From assembly GCA_949373085.1 (NCBI GenBank), contig CASICJ010000027.1, forward strand, positions 1-64,000: a stretch of 64,000 bases of DNA. The letters run 5' to 3'. Origin of the DNA: an uncultured Verrucomicrobiales bacterium (GTDB taxonomy: Bacteria; Verrucomicrobiota; Verrucomicrobiia; Verrucomicrobiales; Akkermansiaceae). The stretch's first letter is position 1. Each line of letters starts with the position of its first letter. Shown piece by piece: positions 18,301 through 27,346 of the stretch. The notes beneath the pieces were generated by a model. The model did no database searches and was not told the DNA's origin. It saw only the letters and a program-made list of their open reading frames with translations. The translations under genes were made by a program, and so were the position numbers.

Positions 18301-20722
18301 AGGCTAGATACTCACCTCCGGATTTTAGACTGAAATTGGTATGCAGTTCTCCCCCTACTAATGAGCGGTCCTTTCCTGAAGCCCATACAAGGAGATAGTC
18401 ACAACCTCCCAATGCGCCCTTCGGCAAAACCCACTTTGTCAGATCACTTGCATCGTCCGTTAAAAAGTATCCCTCCAAATCCGCCACCTCCCCACTGGGG
18501 CTATAAATTTCGATCCAATCAGAGTCGTCACCATCTTCATCAACAACCAAAGCGCCATCATTACTCGCCATGAATTCGTTGATCGCAGGAACGCCAAGCT
18601 CTGTCACAACCACCGATACCTCTTGACTCACCACGCCATTCGAATTTTTCGCCGACAGATTAAAAGTCTCCGAAGATGCTAAATTCTTCACCACCGAGGT
18701 CCCAATCACCGGATTACCGTCTAAAGACAAGTTATCCGTATTAAAAACAACCCAGCTGATCGTTGTGCTCTCGCCCGGCCCAACAATGGACGGGGTCGCA
18801 AGCAACTCGTGAATCACCGGCAGCTTCGTTACGGTCACTTCAAGCTGTCCCGTCGAAACTCCGTTGGTATGACTGGCCTGGAGTTCATAAGTCGTCGTCC
18901 CAACAGGACCTGGATCGAGCGTAATGAAACCAACGCCATTCGTCGTGTTTGCCATCACCGGCCCAATACCTTGATTGATTGAAAGATCGGTCGTATCCGG
19001 ATCAACTTTCCAAGAAAGGGTCACCGGTATTCGAGGAGAAATTAGGGAACGATCTACCGTAAATGACTGGACTGCTGGCGGAGAACTAAATTCAAGAATG
19101 GGAGTAAAAGTAAATCGAGCACTTGGCGTTGGGAAATCGTCATCGACCCGCTCATCAACAACATCCCAATTTATTGTATCTTTACTTCCCTCCAAAATCC
19201 ACCGCACCGGGTCGCGCTGTGTAGAATCGTTCGCCGTAGACCAACGATACCCATCCACCGTCATTGCACTCCCAAAATCAAAAACCAGAGATCCTTGATT
19301 AAAGTCCAGCCACTTAGTTGTCAGCGATCCGTCGACCGCCAAATCAGGAGTCTCCCCGTTTGGATTACGTCCATCCGGATTCCAAACAATCGGAGTCCCA
19401 GCCTTGATTCCCCCTAACAAAAACTCAAATTCGGCCAACTGAACACAGCAATCGTTAGGAACCCTCAGTTGCGTGGGCGTAAAGCGATAGTATCGATACT
19501 GAACTGTTCCAGCCTGTAAATTCACTGGTGAAAGGTTAACGGCGCCTGGAGTTGGCTCTCTCAAAAACCCGTAGTCGCTTCCGGCCCACCCATAGGAGAT
19601 ATCTCGGTTTTGCGGAGGATACTGTGGCGAAAACTCTTGGATCACAGTCGTTCTATCCCGCTCAATTAGCCCAAGATACTCGCCGCCTCGATCCAAACTA
19701 AAACTGGCGCGCAACTCTCCTTCCACCGCTTCTTTCGTAGATGCAAAAATAACCAGATAACCATTCGGCTCCATAATCGTATCCTCTGGAACCGACCAAA
19801 TCACACCTTCACCAATAGGTGAATCAGTCAAACCATACCCTCCAATATCTACCGCAAAAGGATTTGGATTATAGAGCTCAATCCAGTCGGTAGGTTCCCC
19901 ATCAATATCACAAAGAATTCCATCACGACTTTGCAAGGCCATAAATTCGTTAATAGTCGGAAGCGTCATTGAATCGACAACGTAAACCCGAATCGTAATC
20001 GAGACATTACCGAAAGCATTCGTTGCCATTAGAGTATAATCGGTGGTGACAGAGGGAGTAACCACAGCTCCCAAATTAGCCTCCACCACGTCTCCATTCA
20101 AAGTGACCATATCCGCTCCGACAACCTCCCAATTCAAGGCCAAGGATTCCCCGTCCAGAATTCCAATCACCTCGTCCGACATAATGCCCGACGAGCTGAG
20201 ACCAGTGTAAGTAACCTGTGGTGTGCATTGATTCAGCTCAAGAATTTCCAGCGACCAAAGTCGACTCGTAGTAATCGCTTGATCTTTATCGCTACGATCA
20301 TCCATCAAGGTCCAATCAACACCATTCAAACTTCCTTCCAGAGTCCAACGAATAGGGTCCCGCTCCATAGCGTCGTTTGCGGTAGCCCAGGAATAGCTGT
20401 CGACACTCACAGCCGAAGGAAATGCTAAAATCACTGGCTGCCGATTAAAATCAAGCCACTTGGTCGAGGTGTCATTATCAACAAGATTTCCCGGCCTCTC
20501 GGCATCGGGATTGTTGCCGCCCGGATTTGAAACCGTTGCACCATTGTGCTGGACCCCTTCCAAATACAAGCGAAACTCAGACATCTGGACACTATTCGCC
20601 GCGGCTCCATCGCGAAGCTTCACCGGAGTGAACCTAAAATAACGGAAATCCGCTACTCCTCCAAAAGAGAACCCACTGATCGCGACCCAAAAGATCGCAG
20701 CAGTCAAAAATTGGCCAAACAT
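15323..20722 (-). CDS. giant secreted CotH / lamin-tail / discoidin-like modular protein, 3' frameshifted
   Basis: About 1800 residues from MFGQFLTAAIFWVAISG, a signal peptide (open to 20767). Modules in order, approximate residues: discoidin-like (25-160, ATANDAMERDP), Ig-like (165-255), lamin-tail 1 (255-395, INEFMALQSRDG), discoidin-like 2 (410-545, STANDSTQRDP), Ig-like (550-710), lamin-tail 2 (715-860, INEFMASNDGALVVD), chitobiase C-terminal-like (870-950, IRYTTDGATPSE), CotH kinase-like (1015-1395, THFFMWDVETSMF), a galactose-binding-like sandwich (1505-1675, YVFDDGMAIYVNG), and the start of lamin-tail 3. The frame then stops after ERFCRGFKSF; the true domain continues in other frames. 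Probably a surface or polymer-binding protein. Confidence 0.82.
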   Translation of the reverse strand: MFGQFLTAAIFWVAISGFSFGGVADFRYFRFTPVKLRDGAAANSVQMSEFRLYLEGVQHNGATVSNPGGNNPDAERPGNLVDNDTSTKWLDFNRQPVILAFPSAVSVDSYSWATANDAMERDPIRWTLEGSLNGVDWTLMDDRSDKDQAITTSRLWSLEILELNQCTPQVTYTGLSSSGIMSDEVIGILDGESLALNWEVVGADMVTLNGDVVEANLGAVVTPSVTTDYTLMATNAFGNVSITIRVYVVDSMTLPTINEFMALQSRDGILCDIDGEPTDWIELYNPNPFAVDIGGYGLTDSPIGEGVIWSVPEDTIMEPNGYLVIFASTKEAVEGELRASFSLDRGGEYLGLIERDRTTVIQEFSPQYPPQNRDISYGWAGSDYGFLREPTPGAVNLSPVNLQAGTVQYRYYRFTPTQLRVPNDCCVQLAEFEFLLGGIKAGTPIVWNPDGRNPNGETPDLAVDGSLTTKWLDFNQGSLVFDFGSAMTVDGYRWSTANDSTQRDPVRWILEGSKDTINWDVVDERVDDDFPTPSARFTFTPILEFSSPPAVQSFTVDRSLISPRIPVTLSWKVDPDTTDLSINQGIGPVMANTTNGVGFITLDPGPVGTTTYELQASHTNGVSTGQLEVTVTKLPVIHELLATPSIVGPGESTTISWVVFNTDNLSLDGNPVIGTSVVKNLASSETFNLSAKNSNGVVSQEVSVVVTELGVPAINEFMASNDGALVVDEDGDDSDWIEIYSPSGEVADLEGYFLTDDASDLTKWVLPKGALGGCDYLLVWASGKDRSLVGGELHTNFSLKSGGEYLALVKPDGVTIVSEFGSEGADYPDQDAGVSFGRIGEGQQMGYLSTATPGAENSSGFLGYVKDTRFSVDRGHFTDSFSLEISSETEGASIRYTTDGATPSEFEGILYTGPIEVDRTMTVRAIAYLDGLQSTNVDTQTYIFVDDVVTQSSATTQSIWGLPRDWSGITPDYGMNSSMTSLHAATIKDDLKTVPSLSLSMPEEDLFGSNGIYANPLSSGINWERATSLELIDPSSPDGSMNFQIDCGMRIQGGAFRRFDLTKKKSFRLVFKGVYGDTKLRYPLFGDLTTGEFDTLIFRMESNDGYQWENRTNVQYARDQFGRRSASDIGIPSSRGRYFHIYLNGVYWGVYNVVERPDVSFGETHFGAKKEDWDGINFGTPTNDSLKDSWNTLVSLAGDVNSAGSELARTAAYMKLQGLNPDGSNNEGLADFLNVDNMCDYLLVNWYTGNADWPQRNYYTGRERDLLDPVAWRGSRISKGTHFFMWDVETSMFLNSDRNRTSKVDGVNVPFGSIRGSKEFQVRMGDRAHRALFNSGALTANEAMARYADITKDHRSILIPELARWGDQHGVQRTIEQWESAYNQIQGQWLAGRTEELVEILRGSNYYPDLDAPIYSQHGGDLSLGGGPTLRVPTSIPQIYYVFGEDDFDKNSYHHSLDPRLVGGGISPSASLITLGGAGMGPSAQFVSSGDSWKYLDDGSNQGKGWREADFTDSAWENGPSPLGYGDGDEAQEVGFVDVEPQTGGIFKNATTYFRKMVTILNPSAYGEFKLDYVFDDGMAIYVNGREVKRIHLEDGALFNQYATLQSDENETGTVILDPSVFVAGNNVIAVEIHQLSGSSSDISFDLELRGQPSGGDGMQSSSPLELMKSGWLYSRSYDPETEDWSALNVAHFKVETEPADATNLVISEFSYHPAEPFAANEVAVSTDRNDYEFIELMNIGDKTIDLSEVEFTSGISFSFKANSLLGVGERFCRGFKSFSFFLNATRWWKLAAFSLPEI

Positions 20723-21147
20723 TATAACAAGGCAGCTAGGATGATACCTTAATGGGGCCTCCTTCAACGGCAGAAGACTGAAGCACCATTAGAACCGAAG
20801 CAACAAAGCTAATACTCTTACGTTTCATAAATTATCAGAGCTTATTTTCCTCTCCCAGGGTAATACTACATCATTTCAGTAGTTGAGAGTTAAATTTTTC
20901 GCTCTGCCGCTCTTCCAGTTTTTGGCGGCGGCTATACCTACCGGATCTCGAGAGTCGTTCATGACTTCTTTGAGAGCCTATAATGATTATTCTCCACCCT
21001 ATCTGGATTTCAGGATCCTGCCTAGGGGTAATCACCATCCTACGGTAAAGGTTTCCCCATAAAGTGCTGGGACTTCAAGTTATTATGAAAGAAGATCAAG
21101 ATTACCCTACCCCTAAAAAACTCTAGGCTAAATTTTAAATATAAAAA

Positions 21148-21176
21148 ACCGCCCCCCACAACAAGCGAGGGACGGT
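21148..21176 (+). repeat. imperfect hairpin, first of a related pair
   Basis: ACCG-CCCC arm against GGGACGGT after a loop ACAACAAGCG. It is similar in sequence to the hairpin at 21242-21269 (both CCGCCCCYCA...GGGACGG), so the two may be copies of one element. Function unknown; terminator, attenuator or protein site are possible. Confidence 0.4.
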
Positions 21177-21215
21177 CTAGACATGCATGATGATTTACCT
21201 AGGGATGCGGGGTTA

Positions 21216-21277
21216 GTGTGAAGGGCAGTAGGACCATAAATGCCCGCCCCTCAATTACGGGGGACGGACTTTCACAC
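21216..21277 (+). repeat. structured element closed by GTGTGAA/TTCACAC
   Basis: A perfect 7-bp closing stem (21216-21222 with 21271-21277) encloses a second GC-rich hairpin, GCCCGCCCC with GGGGGACGGAC, at 21242-21269. GGGC at 21223-21226 could instead pair with GCCC at 21242-21245, giving an alternative fold. No T-run follows, so it is not a standard terminator on this strand. Confidence 0.4.
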
Positions 21278-21676
21278 ATTCAACAATATATCATTATCAA
21301 CTAATTCATTCTCAATCTATTAGAATTCCTGAAGAAATTCATAAGACTGATTGGGAGAAACAGCTTCACTGAGTTATGCGTGCTAGAGGCCAGATTTGTG
21401 TCATTGAAATATCAAATTTTTAATAACACAGAATCTTGGCTACGTATTCAAATTCACAAACCTGGGATTCGCCTCCGCATCCATTTCTTCCTTGCCCGAT
21501 TCCGCGAATTCACCCCAGATTTAACGACACTCGGGCTCCTACCGGTGAAAACTCTTCATAGTGAGATAAAGCTATCTTCTCGCACTTATGAAATTATTTC
21601 ATCCCTAAAATTCGATCTGCCCTTTTTGCAAACGCACTTTGACCTACGCTCTTAAATAGGTTTAATCATAAATCGC

Positions 21677-23128
21677 ATGAAAATTTTCATCAAAAAACTA
21701 GCTGTCACGACCACCATCTTCATGGTCCTTGCCAATCAAAGCTTTGCCGATCTCATAATAAATATAGGCACCGAAGGCTTTGCCGCAGGCGTAAACAATT
21801 GGCCTGGTGGTGAGCCACCCTCAGCGGCAATTGACGGCGCGGGCCAGAAATACCTTAACTTCGGAAAGGAAAATACCGGTATTGTTGTGACACCAACAGC
21901 CGGAGGTGCACCGACCAGTCTCACCTATTGGTCTGCTAACGATTCCCCTAATCGCGATCCCGCCAGCTTTTGGTTGGGCGGAACCAACGGCGATTCTGTG
22001 ACCGGTGATTATACGTTTATAGCCAGTGGGCTTCTTGCGCTCCCTGACTCTCGCAACCAAGGTGGCACTGCTGAGCTCCTTGAGAGCAACTCAGCTACGG
22101 CCAGTTTTACGAATGACGCTTCTTTCACAAATTATTTGGTGGTTTTCCCGACTCTGAAGGGCAATGACAATAGTATGCAAGTTGCTGACGTGCAACTCTT
22201 CGATGCCGCCGGAACGGGCATTTTCGCACCGGGTGATACTATCCTTGGGGTGCAAGTAGACGGTGCATTAGTGCCTGACGACGGTGCATTAGTGCCTGAA
22301 CCATCCACTGGACTTCTTCTCTCAACCGAAGATCAAATCATCGGGGGAATCCTCACTGACACTGGATTTATCGAGGGCACCGAAGGCTTTGCCGCAGGCG
22401 CAAACAATTGGCCTGGTGGTGAGTCACCCGAAGAACTGATTGATGGATCTTTCGGCGGAGGAGGAGCAAAGTATCTTAACTTTTTCAAACTCAATACCGG
22501 CGTCATTATCACTCCGACCGTTGGAGCCTCGGTAGTCGACCGCATCACTTTTTGGACAGCAAACGACGCAGAACCCCGAGATCCGGCCAGCTTCCAACTC
22601 TACGGCACTAATAAGGTAATCATCAAAGGCGGACCCGGCACAACCTATCCGACCACAGACTTTACGCTAATCACCGAAGGTGCGCTCGAACTCCCTTCAG
22701 ACAGGGCGACAATCGCAACCCCGATTGGCGACCCTCCTTTCTCAACCGGCCCTTTTCAAACAGTCGATTTTTCCAATACCAAAACCTATACCTCCTTCAT
22801 GTTGATCTTTCCGACCGTCAAAGATGCTTCTTCGGCAAATTCAATGCAAGTTTCAGAAGTGGCCTTTGAAAACGTAATCAATTCTTCAATCGATCCTGCA
22901 ATAACCGAAATTAACTATGATAAGGCCACCGATATGATTGACGTCACTTGGCTTTCACAACCTGGCCAAAACTACATTCTCTACTACTCGCCAGATTTGA
23001 TCGATTGGTCCACCGATATTGCCGATAGTATAGAGGCAAAGGATGATAGTGAAGTGACCACGTTTGGACCTTTTTTGAATCCCAATACGAAGCTATTGAA
23101 GGGTTTCTTTAGAGTCAAAAAAAACTAA
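21677..23128 (+). CDS. secreted protein with two tandem discoidin-like repeats
   Basis: 483 residues with a signal peptide (MKIFIKKLAVTTTIFMVLANQSFA). Two tandem copies of one module, about residues 30-215 and 234-425, each opening with GTEGFAAGxNNWPGGE and containing WSANDSPNRDPASF or WTANDAEPRDPASF and FPTxK. The linker has a short direct repeat, DGALVPDDGALVPE. The C-terminal 60 residues (IDVTWLSQPGQNYILYYSPDL to GFFRVKKN) form the small beta-rich domain found at the ends of many verrucomicrobial exported proteins. The module resembles the discoidin-like domains of the divergent giant protein. Probably cell-surface or extracellular. Confidence 0.75.
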   Translation: MKIFIKKLAVTTTIFMVLANQSFADLIINIGTEGFAAGVNNWPGGEPPSAAIDGAGQKYLNFGKENTGIVVTPTAGGAPTSLTYWSANDSPNRDPASFWLGGTNGDSVTGDYTFIASGLLALPDSRNQGGTAELLESNSATASFTNDASFTNYLVVFPTLKGNDNSMQVADVQLFDAAGTGIFAPGDTILGVQVDGALVPDDGALVPEPSTGLLLSTEDQIIGGILTDTGFIEGTEGFAAGANNWPGGESPEELIDGSFGGGGAKYLNFFKLNTGVIITPTVGASVVDRITFWTANDAEPRDPASFQLYGTNKVIIKGGPGTTYPTTDFTLITEGALELPSDRATIATPIGDPPFSTGPFQTVDFSNTKTYTSFMLIFPTVKDASSANSMQVSEVAFENVINSSIDPAITEINYDKATDMIDVTWLSQPGQNYILYYSPDLIDWSTDIADSIEAKDDSEVTTFGPFLNPNTKLLKGFFRVKKN

Positions 23129-23341
23129 CCCCACCCTTTTACCACCTTCCGCTGCGGTCCAAAGGTGGCTTCATGGCCCTTTCGCTAAAAGCAAATTCCT
23201 AGCAGTAGTGAGCACAAACAAGGCGGCGCGCAGAGAAACTAAAAGAGAGAGACAGCGAAGCGCCCCCTCTCAAGTTGATAAGGTAATATCCACCCCACCA
23301 GCTTTCTCTTATAGGTGGCGAGGTGGGAGTTGTGAGATAAT

Positions 23342-23687
23342 TTATTTAATTAGAATCTTGGCCACGTCATCAAGTCCTTTATTAAGAGCTTGTTGAATTG
23401 GATTTTGATTATTGTTTCCAGCTTTTAGTTTAGGATTGGCACCATTATCCATGAGTAACTTGACGCATTTAATTCTTGGTACGTTCCACTCGGGGCGCCC
23501 CTTTTGCATCTGCCATACACATTGGTAATCGGAGGATCCCACAAGAAGTTTTAGCCAGACTCTTTATTAAATCTGTGTTGATCACAAACTCTTTTATATC
23601 TAGACAGGCGCAGATTTTCTGAGGGAGAGCTAGCTTAAAAAAACCAAGAAAATCAGATCTCACTGTAGCAAGCTGATTTCCTATCAT
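23342..23687 (-). pseudogene. ankyrin-repeat protein fragment
   Basis: The frame 23342-23542 ends in a clear ankyrin repeat: VKLLMDNGANPKLKAGNNNQNPIQQALNKGLDDVAKILI. The upstream frame (23469-23687, CACLDIKEFVINTDLIKSLAKTS) is in another phase and may be the preceding part, with the shift near 23550. No initiation region or signal peptide is identifiable and the N-terminal repeats are missing. Treated as a remnant. Confidence 0.5.
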
Positions 23688-23838
23688 TTTTCTACATTTC
23701 AGATTCTATTCAAACTTCTGATATGAATAATTCTTGGGGATCATAATCATTCCCTCTGCGCCACTTTCTAATTACTTGTTTTGCTTACTGTTCCCTCTCG
23801 ACCTTGAACAATATAGAGGCTACACTCCGCTATCGAGG

Positions 23839-24954
23839 ATGTTTTTAAAAAGTGACCGCTACATCACCCAGCAGGTATCTGTCACAGCGCTTTATGCGGT
23901 TCTCATTTTAAGTGTCGTTCTAGTCCTCGGCAATATTTTCAAGGAAATTAACGAGCTCCTCGTTGAACGACGTGCCCCTATTTCCTTTCTTGGAGTCTTT
24001 ATCCTTAAACTATTACCTGTATCCTTGGTATTCACGATCCCATGGGGTTTTTTGGCAGCAGTGTTACTCGTTTTTGGGCGACTTTCCTCAGACCAAGAAA
24101 TTAATTCTCTTCGCACCGCAGGCATGGGACTTTATCGCATTGCCTCTCCTGTCCTCTTTATGGGTTTGCTTCTTTCACTTCTATGTCTCTGGCTAAACGC
24201 GACAGTTTCCCCGCGATCCAAAGGCGAACTTAAAGTGATGCTTTACGAAACCTTTAAGGAAGACCCACTTCGGCTCCTTGATCCAGGTGTCGTTCAATCT
24301 CGAATGAAAGGGCAACGAATTTATATCGAATCCCGGAATCCGGATGACAGCTTTCAGGGATTTCACGCCTATGAATTGGGTGCAGATGAAACCAGCGAAT
24401 GGCCGGCTGGATATTTATATGCCCGCGACGTTGCATCAATCACTCCTGACAAAGAGGTCGAAAAACTTGAATTACGACTTAGTGGGGTTTGGCTGGAAAA
24501 ATACGATGAGAACCAGGCTATACAGCAAGGTTCCGCCGGAGCAATCGAGCCTTGGATCCTACCCTTTGCAGCTGGCAAATCACGTCGATTAAAAGCCAAT
24601 CGACTCGATAATGAGCAAATCCGAGGACTTCTAGCGGACCCACCCACCAACTTAACCGACGAGAAACTGGACGAATTTGATGCCGAACGAATTCGCCGAA
24701 TCTCCTTTTCTTTTGCACCCCTCGCCCTTGCCTTCGTCGGAATCCCTCTCGGGCTTTCTACCCGCAGAAAGGAGACTTCATCTGGATCAGGAATGAGTCT
24801 TGGAGTGGCTGTAGCCTACTTCCTCTTCTTTATTATTGCTGATGAAACCCAGGGCTCGAGCCTGATTCTCACCAAAGTTTTAATGTGGGCTCCTAATCTG
24901 GCCTGTCTCGCTTTAGGGACTTTCCTCTTTTGCCGTGCCACCAAACGCGCATAG
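23839..24954 (+). CDS. LptF/LptG (YjgP/YjgQ) family permease
   Basis: 371 residues from MFLKSDRYITQQVSVTALY; the frame is open to 23734, but the extension is not family-like. Transmembrane part of the LptB2FG ABC transporter that extracts lipopolysaccharide from the inner membrane. N-terminal helices, then PWGFLAAVLLVFGRLSSDQEINSLRTAG, the family coupling-helix region (about 70-100), a periplasmic jelly-roll in the middle, and three C-terminal helices starting FSFAPLALAFVGIPLGLS. Whether F or G cannot be decided from this single copy. The next gene (SulP) follows after 9 bp. Confidence 0.88.
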   Translation: MFLKSDRYITQQVSVTALYAVLILSVVLVLGNIFKEINELLVERRAPISFLGVFILKLLPVSLVFTIPWGFLAAVLLVFGRLSSDQEINSLRTAGMGLYRIASPVLFMGLLLSLLCLWLNATVSPRSKGELKVMLYETFKEDPLRLLDPGVVQSRMKGQRIYIESRNPDDSFQGFHAYELGADETSEWPAGYLYARDVASITPDKEVEKLELRLSGVWLEKYDENQAIQQGSAGAIEPWILPFAAGKSRRLKANRLDNEQIRGLLADPPTNLTDEKLDEFDAERIRRISFSFAPLALAFVGIPLGLSTRRKETSSGSGMSLGVAVAYFLFFIIADETQGSSLILTKVLMWAPNLACLALGTFLFCRATKRA

Positions 24955-24963
24955 ATTACTAAT

Positions 24964-26838
24964 ATGGATAAGGTGATGCGACAAATCAGACTCGCATATC
25001 GCGCTTTTGGGAAATGGGCTGCAAGCAACCAGCTCCGCCTTTTTCCCTTCAGAAAAAACATCTCAGGCTACACCTCACTGGATGGCAAAGCGGATCTTCG
25101 AGCTGCGATCAACATCGCCCTTCTGGCAATTCCCCAAGGCATGGCTTACGCCGCAATCGCCGAACTCCCGATTCTTTATGGAATCGTGTGCTCGGCAATC
25201 GCCGCTATTGTTGCTCCCCTTTTTGCAAGTTCCAAGCATACCATTCTGGGTCCTACTAACGCGACCTCGCTCATGGTCTTTAGCTTCTTCGCAGCCGGCA
25301 CATACTCCAGCGCCGAGAAGTTAAATCTCATGCCTCTTCTGGTTCTGATGGTCGGCGTAATCTGCCTGATCGGCGCAATCCTAAAGGCTGCCGAATTAAT
25401 TCAATACGTCAGCCAAAGCGTCCTGGTGGGATACATAACTGGTGCTGCCATCTTAATTATCATCAATCAGTGTAAGCACCTTTTCGGTGTGAGCGAAGTC
25501 GTTGTTCCTGCCAGCAACTTCTTTGGCATGCTCAGCGAACTAATAGGGGCGAAAAAATCCTACCTTTGGCAGCCCGCCGTCGTTGGAATCAGCACCCTTG
25601 CCGTTTATTACACCATGAGCAGGTATTTGAAGGCTTTCCCTAATTTTGCAATCTCACTCGCTCTTGCCTCAATTATTTCAACCTTAATCGGATCTCATTT
25701 CCCCGGCTGGGAAGCCGCCGTTCCAACATTCCCGAGCTTTTCTCTAAACGACCTGACCCTGCGCTTACCCGAACCAACAAACGCAGGTTTATTTGGTGAC
25801 ATTTCGAACCTTCTTGGAGTTGCCGTCGCTATCGCTTTTTTAGCCACTTTGGAAAATACGGTGATGGCAAAATCTCTCGCATCTCGGACGGGAAACAGAA
25901 CCGAAATTAATCAAGACATGATGTCAGTCGCAATGAGCAACCTCGCCTGTGCGTTCACAGCCGCAATGCCTTCATCCGGTTCTCTAACCCGCTCCGCGCT
26001 CAACTATGAATCCGACGCACGTTCCGGCGTTTCCTCGATTCTCGCGGGATTCTTTTCCCTCATCGCGCTCTTCCTTTTCGCATTCTTAATCCCCAACCCG
26101 GTAGCATTTATACCCAAAGCGGCTCTTGCTGGCTTAGTCATCGCAGTGGCTGCGTCCTTGATCGGAAAGAAAAATATCAGAATCTGCCTTCGCTCAACAC
26201 CCGAGGATGGGGGCGTTCTGATTCTAACCTTTTTCGCTGCCTTAATCTTCCCTCTCTACGTGGCAATTTTCATCGGGGTCTCATTATCAATTTTCTTGTT
26301 CCTTCGAAAAGTTTCCCGCCCCCATCTTGTCGAATACGAGATTTGCGATAACGGTGAGCTCCGCGAGTTGGATCAAAAACAGACTCGTCCCAATCCTGCA
26401 ATTTCGATCGTTCATGTTGAAGGCTCACTCTTCTTTGGCGCCGCCGATCTTTTTCAAAGCCAGGTCCAGCGCCTCGTTGTTGACCCCAACATTAAGGTAA
26501 TCATCCTGCGCCTAAAAAATGCCCGGCATCTTGACGCTACCAGCGTCATGTCCCTTCGTGAACTCATTCACTTTGTTCGCTCCCATGATCGCCACCTCAT
26601 TGTATCGGGAGCAACCCGCGACGTTTACAAGGTACTAAAAAGCTCAGGGGTTCTACAAACTCTTCAGCGGGGATGCCGTCGCAAGGAAGGCGAAACCAAC
26701 CTCTTCTTCAACGCACCCAGCAACCCGAACATATCAACCCGGGATGCTTTAATTCGAGCCCAGGAACTTCTGGGAACCGAAAAAGCGGAGGTTAAAATCT
26801 ACTTTGATCCCTCGCACGAGAAAAAAGGCTCACCCTAG
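24964..26838 (+). CDS. SulP family inorganic anion transporter with STAS domain
   Basis: 624 residues. The N-terminal SLC26/SulP signature is INIALLAIPQGMAYAAIAELP (about 48-68) followed by HTILGPTNATSLMVFSFFAAG, then about ten more membrane segments, with the conserved PSSGSLTRSALN at about 338-349. The cytoplasmic C-terminal STAS domain begins near residue 478 (AISIVHVEGSLFFGAADLF) and includes LDATSVMSLRELIHF. Substrates in the family are sulfate, bicarbonate, fumarate and other anions; not decidable here. The end overlaps the long frame of the following NifU-like gene but not its likely GTG start. Confidence 0.9.
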   Translation: MDKVMRQIRLAYRAFGKWAASNQLRLFPFRKNISGYTSLDGKADLRAAINIALLAIPQGMAYAAIAELPILYGIVCSAIAAIVAPLFASSKHTILGPTNATSLMVFSFFAAGTYSSAEKLNLMPLLVLMVGVICLIGAILKAAELIQYVSQSVLVGYITGAAILIIINQCKHLFGVSEVVVPASNFFGMLSELIGAKKSYLWQPAVVGISTLAVYYTMSRYLKAFPNFAISLALASIISTLIGSHFPGWEAAVPTFPSFSLNDLTLRLPEPTNAGLFGDISNLLGVAVAIAFLATLENTVMAKSLASRTGNRTEINQDMMSVAMSNLACAFTAAMPSSGSLTRSALNYESDARSGVSSILAGFFSLIALFLFAFLIPNPVAFIPKAALAGLVIAVAASLIGKKNIRICLRSTPEDGGVLILTFFAALIFPLYVAIFIGVSLSIFLFLRKVSRPHLVEYEICDNGELRELDQKQTRPNPAISIVHVEGSLFFGAADLFQSQVQRLVVDPNIKVIILRLKNARHLDATSVMSLRELIHFVRSHDRHLIVSGATRDVYKVLKSSGVLQTLQRGCRRKEGETNLFFNAPSNPNISTRDALIRAQELLGTEKAEVKIYFDPSHEKKGSP

Positions 26839-26869
26839 ACTTTTCATCTCAATACGATACAATAACCCC

Positions 26870-27346
26870 GTGAGAGAAGAATTTGAAGATCGCGCTAGAG
26901 AAGCTCTTGCCCAGCCTAAGAATGTCGGTGAAATGGACGATGCCGACAGCGTCGGAACCGTTGGTTCTCCTGACTGCGGTGACATGCTTCGCATGTGGCT
27001 GAAATTCACCGAAAAGAACGGAAAAAAGGTAATCGACCGAGCGTCCTTTCAAGCATTTGGATGTCAGACCGCCATTGCCGTCGCATCTATGGCCACCGAA
27101 CTCTTAAAAGGAAAAACACCCGAAGAGGCCCGTGATTTGAAGCCCGATGAACTTTCTGGAGACCTTGGGCCCCTTCCTCCAATGAAGATCCATTGCGGCC
27201 AACTAGTAGAGCAGGCCCTCAAAAGCGCGCTTGATGGCAAGGAGGTACCCCAAAAAAAGACGACTGAAACCTTGGCTGGAAACCTACAATCTGCGCCATC
27301 GCAAAAAATAAGAATTATTCCTCTTGAAGATGGCGAGGGTAATTAG
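26870..27346 (+). CDS. NifU/IscU N-terminal-type Fe-S scaffold protein
   Basis: 158 residues from the GTG at 26870 (VREEFEDRAREAL); an upstream ATG at 26804 overlaps the SulP gene and adds sequence unlike the family. The three cluster-ligand cysteines are in PDCGDML (36), FGCQTA (65) and IHCGQL (109), at IscU-like spacing, with LKGKTPEEA between. It assembles [2Fe-2S] clusters and hands them to target proteins. No iscS or sufS is nearby. The tail of about 30 residues after the domain is variable. The following gene overlaps by a few codons. Confidence 0.83.
   Translation: MREEFEDRAREALAQPKNVGEMDDADSVGTVGSPDCGDMLRMWLKFTEKNGKKVIDRASFQAFGCQTAIAVASMATELLKGKTPEEARDLKPDELSGDLGPLPPMKIHCGQLVEQALKSALDGKEVPQKKTTETLAGNLQSAPSQKIRIIPLEDGEGN

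Larger units (their letters stand above)
20829..21676. other. divergent intergenic region of about 850 bp
   Basis: Lies between the divergent CotH and discoidin-repeat genes, so it should hold both promoters. It carries the two hairpins listed at 21148-21277. A minus-strand frame at 20736-20828 (MKRKSISFVASVLMVLQSSA, 30 codons) resembles a signal peptide just ahead of the CotH start and may be a leader or a shifted N-terminus. A + strand frame at 21380-21655 (91 codons) has no recognisable features and I do not accept it as a gene. Confidence 0.45.

Noticed and set aside
20736..20828. 30-codon minus-strand signal-peptide-like frame
   Set aside because: The giant protein already has a good signal peptide at 20722; kept only as a remark.
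21380..21655. 91-codon + frame ahead of the discoidin-repeat gene
   Set aside because: No domain, signal or homologous pattern; it lies in a likely promoter region.
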